Positions 6,880 through 9,254 of a DNA stretch of 9,254 nt are shown piece after piece. Source of the stretch: Candidatus Krumholzibacteriia bacterium. GTDB lineage: Bacteria; Krumholzibacteriota; Krumholzibacteriia; LZORAL124-64-63. Numbering within the stretch: position 1 is the first letter of the stretch; each line of letters opens with the position of its first letter. The position numbers were made by a program, and so were the translations under genes. The notes beneath the pieces were generated by a model, which was not told where the DNA came from, did no database searches, and saw only the letters and a program-made list of their open reading frames with translations. The stretch lies in the NCBI GenBank assembly GCA_029935695.1, contig JAOZJV010000101.1, positions 1 through 9,254 of the forward strand. The letters run 5' to 3'.

Positions 6880-6929
6880 TATCCCGACTGGGCGAGTAGG
6901 TCATTTTGCGAGTTTTCCATGAGGTTGGG

Positions 6930-7547
6930 ATGAAAAAAAGCACAGCCAGCGGTGAACGCCAAAAGACGCGACGATTTTTTGATTTTGTGTCTTTTGTTTA
7001 TCCTATTATCGAGAGAAGCCTGGCTCCATCATACCGGGACGCCTTGGCCGTTTTGGATTTGGATCCCCAGCACGATGTCTTGGATCTTGCCACGGGCACC
7101 GGGATTCTGGCGGGAGAATTTGCCCGCCGTGGTCACCGGGTGGAAGGTTTGGATTTTGCAGATAAGCTTCTGAAGCGGGCCAGAAAGAAATACCCAGAGG
7201 CGTCTTTCCGTTCATACGACCTCATCGATTTACAGGAAATTCCTGATGATTCTCATGCCATCGTCTGCATGGGATTTTTACTGCATGGTCTGGATGCAGA
7301 ATTTCGGGAACAGATTTTGACCCAGGCCGGACGTATTGCCACCCACCAGGTTTTGGTTTTCGATTACGGCCGGCGTGGGGGTTTATTCGTTCGTTTTATT
7401 GAATGGATTGAAGGGCCGCACTATCCAGGTTTTCTGGCGGCTTCACGGCAGGATGAGTTTGCGGTGGCCGGGCTGGAAATCAGGCAGGAAATTCAGCTCA
7501 GCGAGTACGGTCAGGTTTGGGTGTGTGTGGCCCGGGAAGTCGACTGA
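6930..7547 (+). CDS. Class I SAM-dependent methyltransferase, UbiE/MenG-like
   Basis: A 205-residue cytoplasmic methyltransferase with a Rossmann fold. Motif I, VLDLATGTG (residues 50-58), binds S-adenosylmethionine. Next come the acidic strand end in VEGLDFA, the DLIDL segment and the post-motif strand IVCMGFLLHGL. The N-terminal FFDFVSFVYPIIERSL resembles the FDxIAxxYD opening of UbiE/MenG quinone-type methyltransferases. The start is ATG at 6930, with GAGG at 6921-6924 five bases before it; an in-frame TTG at 6906 has no such support. The gene is divergent from the beta-helix gene and stands alone on its strand. The substrate is unknown; a small molecule or a quinone precursor is the natural guess, but no quinone pathway gene is adjacent. 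The stop is TGA. Confidence 0.82.
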   Translation: MKKSTASGERQKTRRFFDFVSFVYPIIERSLAPSYRDALAVLDLDPQHDVLDLATGTGILAGEFARRGHRVEGLDFADKLLKRARKKYPEASFRSYDLIDLQEIPDDSHAIVCMGFLLHGLDAEFREQILTQAGRIATHQVLVFDYGRRGGLFVRFIEWIEGPHYPGFLAASRQDEFAVAGLEIRQEIQLSEYGQVWVCVAREVD

Positions 7548-7612
7548 CTTCAGGGAATGGGCGGTGTTCCCATCCAGATTAAATCGTAGGGCTCCTTGTG
7601 GTTCTCAGAGGG

Positions 7613-7650
7613 CTATTTGCTGCCCTGCTGAAAGGCAGGGGCGGAAATAG
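7613..7650. repeat. Two-part hairpin downstream of the methyltransferase
   Basis: CTATTT (7613-7618) pairs with AAATAG (7645-7650), and CCCTGC (7623-7628) pairs with GCAGGG (7635-7640). A symmetric 4-by-4 internal bulge separates the two stems, and the loop is TGAAAG. No T tract follows, so it is not a standard intrinsic terminator. It may end the methyltransferase transcript, or be part of the mobile element's left end or a small dispersed repeat. Confidence 0.4.
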
Positions 7651-7795
7651 TGTGGTGAAAGCTGTCGGTGTAATCAGGAGTAGCGGCAGGCCTTACAGCA
7701 TTGTGCCCTGTTGGCGGGTTTGCTTTCTGGGCCTGGTCTGATTTGTGCTCAGTTTTCAGTGTTCTCTCCGATTAATGATCCGTTGTCACCCTGGC

Positions 7796-7821
7796 ATGAC
7801 AAGTCCCTCGCGACTTGTCAT
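7796..7821. repeat. Perfect 10-bp inverted repeat upstream of IS91-family transposase
   Basis: ATGACAAGTC (7796-7805) and GACTTGTCAT (7812-7821) form a perfect palindrome with a 6-base spacer, CCTCGC. It sits about 64 bp before the transposase start. IS91-family elements carry hairpin-forming subterminal sequences at their ends, so this could be part of the left terminus (terIS). A repressor operator is the alternative. No element boundary can be confirmed from one copy. Confidence 0.45.
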
Positions 7822-7853
7822 ACCTGAGGTACTAAACCCTGAATTACACCAAC

Positions 7854-7879
7854 CTCCCAAGGTGATTGTCACCTGGGAG
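7854..7879 (+). promoter_or_regulatory. Hairpin that sequesters the transposase ribosome binding site
   Basis: CTCCCAAGGTGA (7854-7865) pairs with TCACCTGGGAG (7869-7879) around a TTG loop, with a single bulged A. The 3' arm contains GGGAG (7875-7879), the Shine-Dalgarno sequence five bases before the GTG start at 7885. In the folded mRNA the ribosome binding site would be fully paired. Hidden ribosome binding sites are a known way for insertion sequences to keep transposase levels low or to block translation from read-through transcripts. Here it is inferred from pairing alone. Confidence 0.55.
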
Positions 7880-7884
7880 ATGTT

Positions 7885-9254
7885 GTGCCCTGCCCTGCTG
7901 TTCATACTGGATCACTTGGCGCAGGAGCTCATGTTTACCGACCCCGCCGTCCCGAGAAAACCCTTCTTCACAAAACAGTGCGTCAGAACCTGGAAACTTT
8001 CCTGGTTGCCACTGATGAGCAGGATGATTTTCGAGGCAGCGTCCCCCATCATGTGGAAGCTGCTTTTCGTAAGTATCTAAAATGTGGCCTACTTTGCCAT
8101 GGTTTTGCCAGAGCTTATTGTGCCGGTTGTGGTCATGATTTCATGGTCGCCTTTAGTTGCAAAAATCGTGATATTTGCCCGTCGTGCTCGACCCGCAGGA
8201 TGGTGGAGACTGCCGCTCACATGGTCGATGATGTCTTGCCTCGTGTTCAGTTCCGCCAGTGGGTCTTGTCGGTGCCGAAGCGGGTCAGATGGCATATGAA
8301 AACCAAGCCCGAAGTGGTCAGTGGTCTGTTGGGAATATTCCTGCGAGCAGTAGAAACAACGATTCGGCAACGCAGTCCGGGTGCCCCTGCTGGCTCCAGA
8401 TTTGGGGCCGTTGCCTTTGTCCACCGCTTCGGTGGATATCTAAATTCCCATATCCACTACCACGTTCTGATAACTGATGGTGTTTTTTCCGCCAGCGAGG
8501 ATGGTGAGGCTGAGTTTCATCCCGCACTTGATCTTGATGATGAGGATTTTCTGGTAGTTCAAAACAAGATGCGCAAACGCGGCCTGCGCTGGTTGCACCG
8601 CCATGGCCATCTTGATGATGTGGCGGTTCACACCATGGACAGTGCTGACCATGCTGGTGGTTGGTCGGTAGATGCCTCGGTGACAATACCGGGCTGGGAT
8701 CGCCACGGTCTGGAGCGGTTGGTTCGCTACTGCGCCAGGCCACCATTGAGTCAGGAGCGGCTGGGCCGGTTGAACGATGAGACTTTGGTTTATTCGCTTC
8801 GTAAACCAACGGTGGATGGCCGGACTGAACTGGTTTTCACACCGTTGGAATTGCTGGATCGATTATCAAAGCTGATCACTCCACCTCGGATACACAAACA
8901 TAGGTATTGTGGAGTGTTGGCACCGAACGCCAAGTTGCGAAAGGCGGTCATTGAAACAGCGGGGCCATCGGGTGCGACTTTGCAGCTTTTGACCGAGGCT
9001 CGGGACAAGATGGAAATCGATCAGCCGGACCCATCACAGGACAAGCCACAAGGGAGGGTGCGTCAGGCAGCAGCCCGATGTTGGGCCATGCTGTTGGCGA
9101 GGATCTATGAATGCTTGCCGCTGACTTGCCCAAAATGTAGCCAACCCATGCGGCTGATCGCGTTCATCATGGAACCTCCGGTGGTAGAGAAAATACTTTT
9201 GCATATAGGAGAGCCGACCGAACCACCGGCAGTCCTACCGGCCCGGGCGCCACC
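7885..9254 (+). CDS. tnpA: IS91-family HUH transposase (3' end beyond window)
   Basis: A rolling-circle transposase, 456 residues visible and still open at the window end. The N-terminal zinc-binding domain (Zn_Tnp_IS91 type) has cysteines at C67, C71, C79, C82, C92, C98 and C101 in CGLLCHGFARAYCAGCGHDF and CPSCSTRRM. The Y2-transposase domain follows, with the HUH metal site HIHYH (189-193) in the family-typical VHRFGGYLNSHIHYH context. The likely nicking tyrosine is Y282 in RYCARPPLSQERL. Near the C-terminus a second CPKC (415-418) leads into MRLIAFI...ILLHIGEPTEPP, the usual IS91-type ending, so only a short tail is missing. The start is GTG at 7885 with GGGAG five bases upstream; the frame is closed by TGA at 7840-7842 and no in-frame ATG comes before residue 87. 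No frameshift or early stop is seen, so the gene could be functional. Confidence 0.9.
   Translation, partial: MPCPAVHTGSLGAGAHVYRPRRPEKTLLHKTVRQNLETFLVATDEQDDFRGSVPHHVEAAFRKYLKCGLLCHGFARAYCAGCGHDFMVAFSCKNRDICPSCSTRRMVETAAHMVDDVLPRVQFRQWVLSVPKRVRWHMKTKPEVVSGLLGIFLRAVETTIRQRSPGAPAGSRFGAVAFVHRFGGYLNSHIHYHVLITDGVFSASEDGEAEFHPALDLDDEDFLVVQNKMRKRGLRWLHRHGHLDDVAVHTMDSADHAGGWSVDASVTIPGWDRHGLERLVRYCARPPLSQERLGRLNDETLVYSLRKPTVDGRTELVFTPLELLDRLSKLITPPRIHKHRYCGVLAPNAKLRKAVIETAGPSGATLQLLTEARDKMEIDQPDPSQDKPQGRVRQAAARCWAMLLARIYECLPLTCPKCSQPMRLIAFIMEPPVVEKILLHIGEPTEPPAVLPARAP

Larger units (their letters stand above)
7548..7853. other. Non-coding stretch between methyltransferase and transposase
   Basis: About 300 bp without a credible gene: no frame here has both a ribosome binding site and protein-like composition. 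It holds a hairpin at 7613-7650 and a perfect inverted repeat at 7796-7821. The sequence TTGTCA occurs at 7783-7788 and 7815-7820, inverted at 7797-7802, and again at 7866-7871 just past this stretch. The left end of the IS91-family element probably lies somewhere in this stretch. I could not identify a convincing promoter for the transposase. Confidence 0.5.
7796..9254 (+). mobile_element. IS91-family insertion sequence (partial; right end beyond window)
   Basis: The element is recognised by its HUH-type transposase. The left limit given here is the first inverted repeat near the gene and is not a determined end; the true terIS could be up to about 250 bp further left. The right end, which in this family carries the rolling-circle origin (oriIS), lies beyond the window. 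IS91-type elements move by single-strand rolling-circle transposition, lack the classic terminal inverted repeats and usually make no target duplication. The ends must therefore be found by comparing copies. Confidence 0.55.

Noticed and set aside
6828..6962. Upstream extension of the beta-helix protein to an ATG-led start at 6962
   Set aside because: It would place the consensus TATAAT promoter and the Shine-Dalgarno inside the coding region, overlap the divergent methyltransferase start, and move the signal peptide away from the N-terminus.
7553..7571. GGGAA...TTCCC inverted repeat right after the methyltransferase stop as a terminator
   Set aside because: The stem is only 5 bp with a 9-base loop and no T tract follows; it is too weak to call.
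7745..8080. Plus-strand frame of 111 codons overlapping the transposase start
   Set aside because: The zinc-binding domain of the IS91-family transposase is encoded in another frame across 7885-8200; this frame lacks recognisable content and crosses both hairpins.
8318..8809. Minus-strand frame of 163 codons inside the transposase region
   Set aside because: It is antisense to the catalytic HUH domain, with H/P/S-rich composition and no ribosome binding site.

Overview
The window looks like chromosomal DNA of a Gram-negative bacterium with moderate-to-high GC. Sec signal peptides, a multihaem cytochrome and a secreted parallel beta-helix protein with a C-terminal NPFNP... / SGTYLYRL-type tail all fit a diderm. 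That tail (FlgD-Ig or T9SS-like) is common in FCB-group and allied candidate phyla such as Krumholzibacteriota, Eisenbacteria and Fermentibacterota. The phylum is inferred from family style only and is not certain.

Layout. Positions 1-2108 (+) hold the 3' end of a phosphonate-type ABC transport operon: a truncated PhnC-like ATPase, then two PhnE-like permeases, each joined to its predecessor by a short start/stop overlap. A hairpin at 2109-2134 separates this operon from a convergent minus-strand unit. That unit holds a Sec-exported M3-family (PepF-like) oligoendopeptidase (2154-4061) and, just upstream of it, a 36-residue single-pass membrane protein with its own ribosome binding site (4091-4201). 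Divergent from these is a small exported tetrahaem c-type cytochrome (4284-4673, +), whose stop codon lies inside a terminator-like hairpin. Convergent with the cytochrome is a large secreted beta-helix protein on the minus strand (4680-6827). Its reading frame is broken at 6141-6155 in a way best explained by two compensating one-base changes in C tracts. It has a TTG start with a strong Shine-Dalgarno sequence and a consensus extended -10 promoter. Divergent from it is a UbiE-like SAM methyltransferase (6930-7547, +). After about 340 bp of non-coding DNA with several hairpins, an IS91-family HUH transposase (7885 to the window end, +) runs off the right edge.

How it works together. The three phn genes are the ATPase and membrane parts of one importer for phosphonate or a related phosphorus compound; the binding protein should lie upstream. 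The middle genes (peptidase, cytochrome, beta-helix protein) are all predicted to act outside the cytoplasm but share no evident pathway. The right end is a mobile element. I did not find a convincing undescribed multi-gene system. The best leads are the small membrane protein upstream of pepF, the hairpin that buries the transposase Shine-Dalgarno sequence, and the repairable break in the beta-helix gene.
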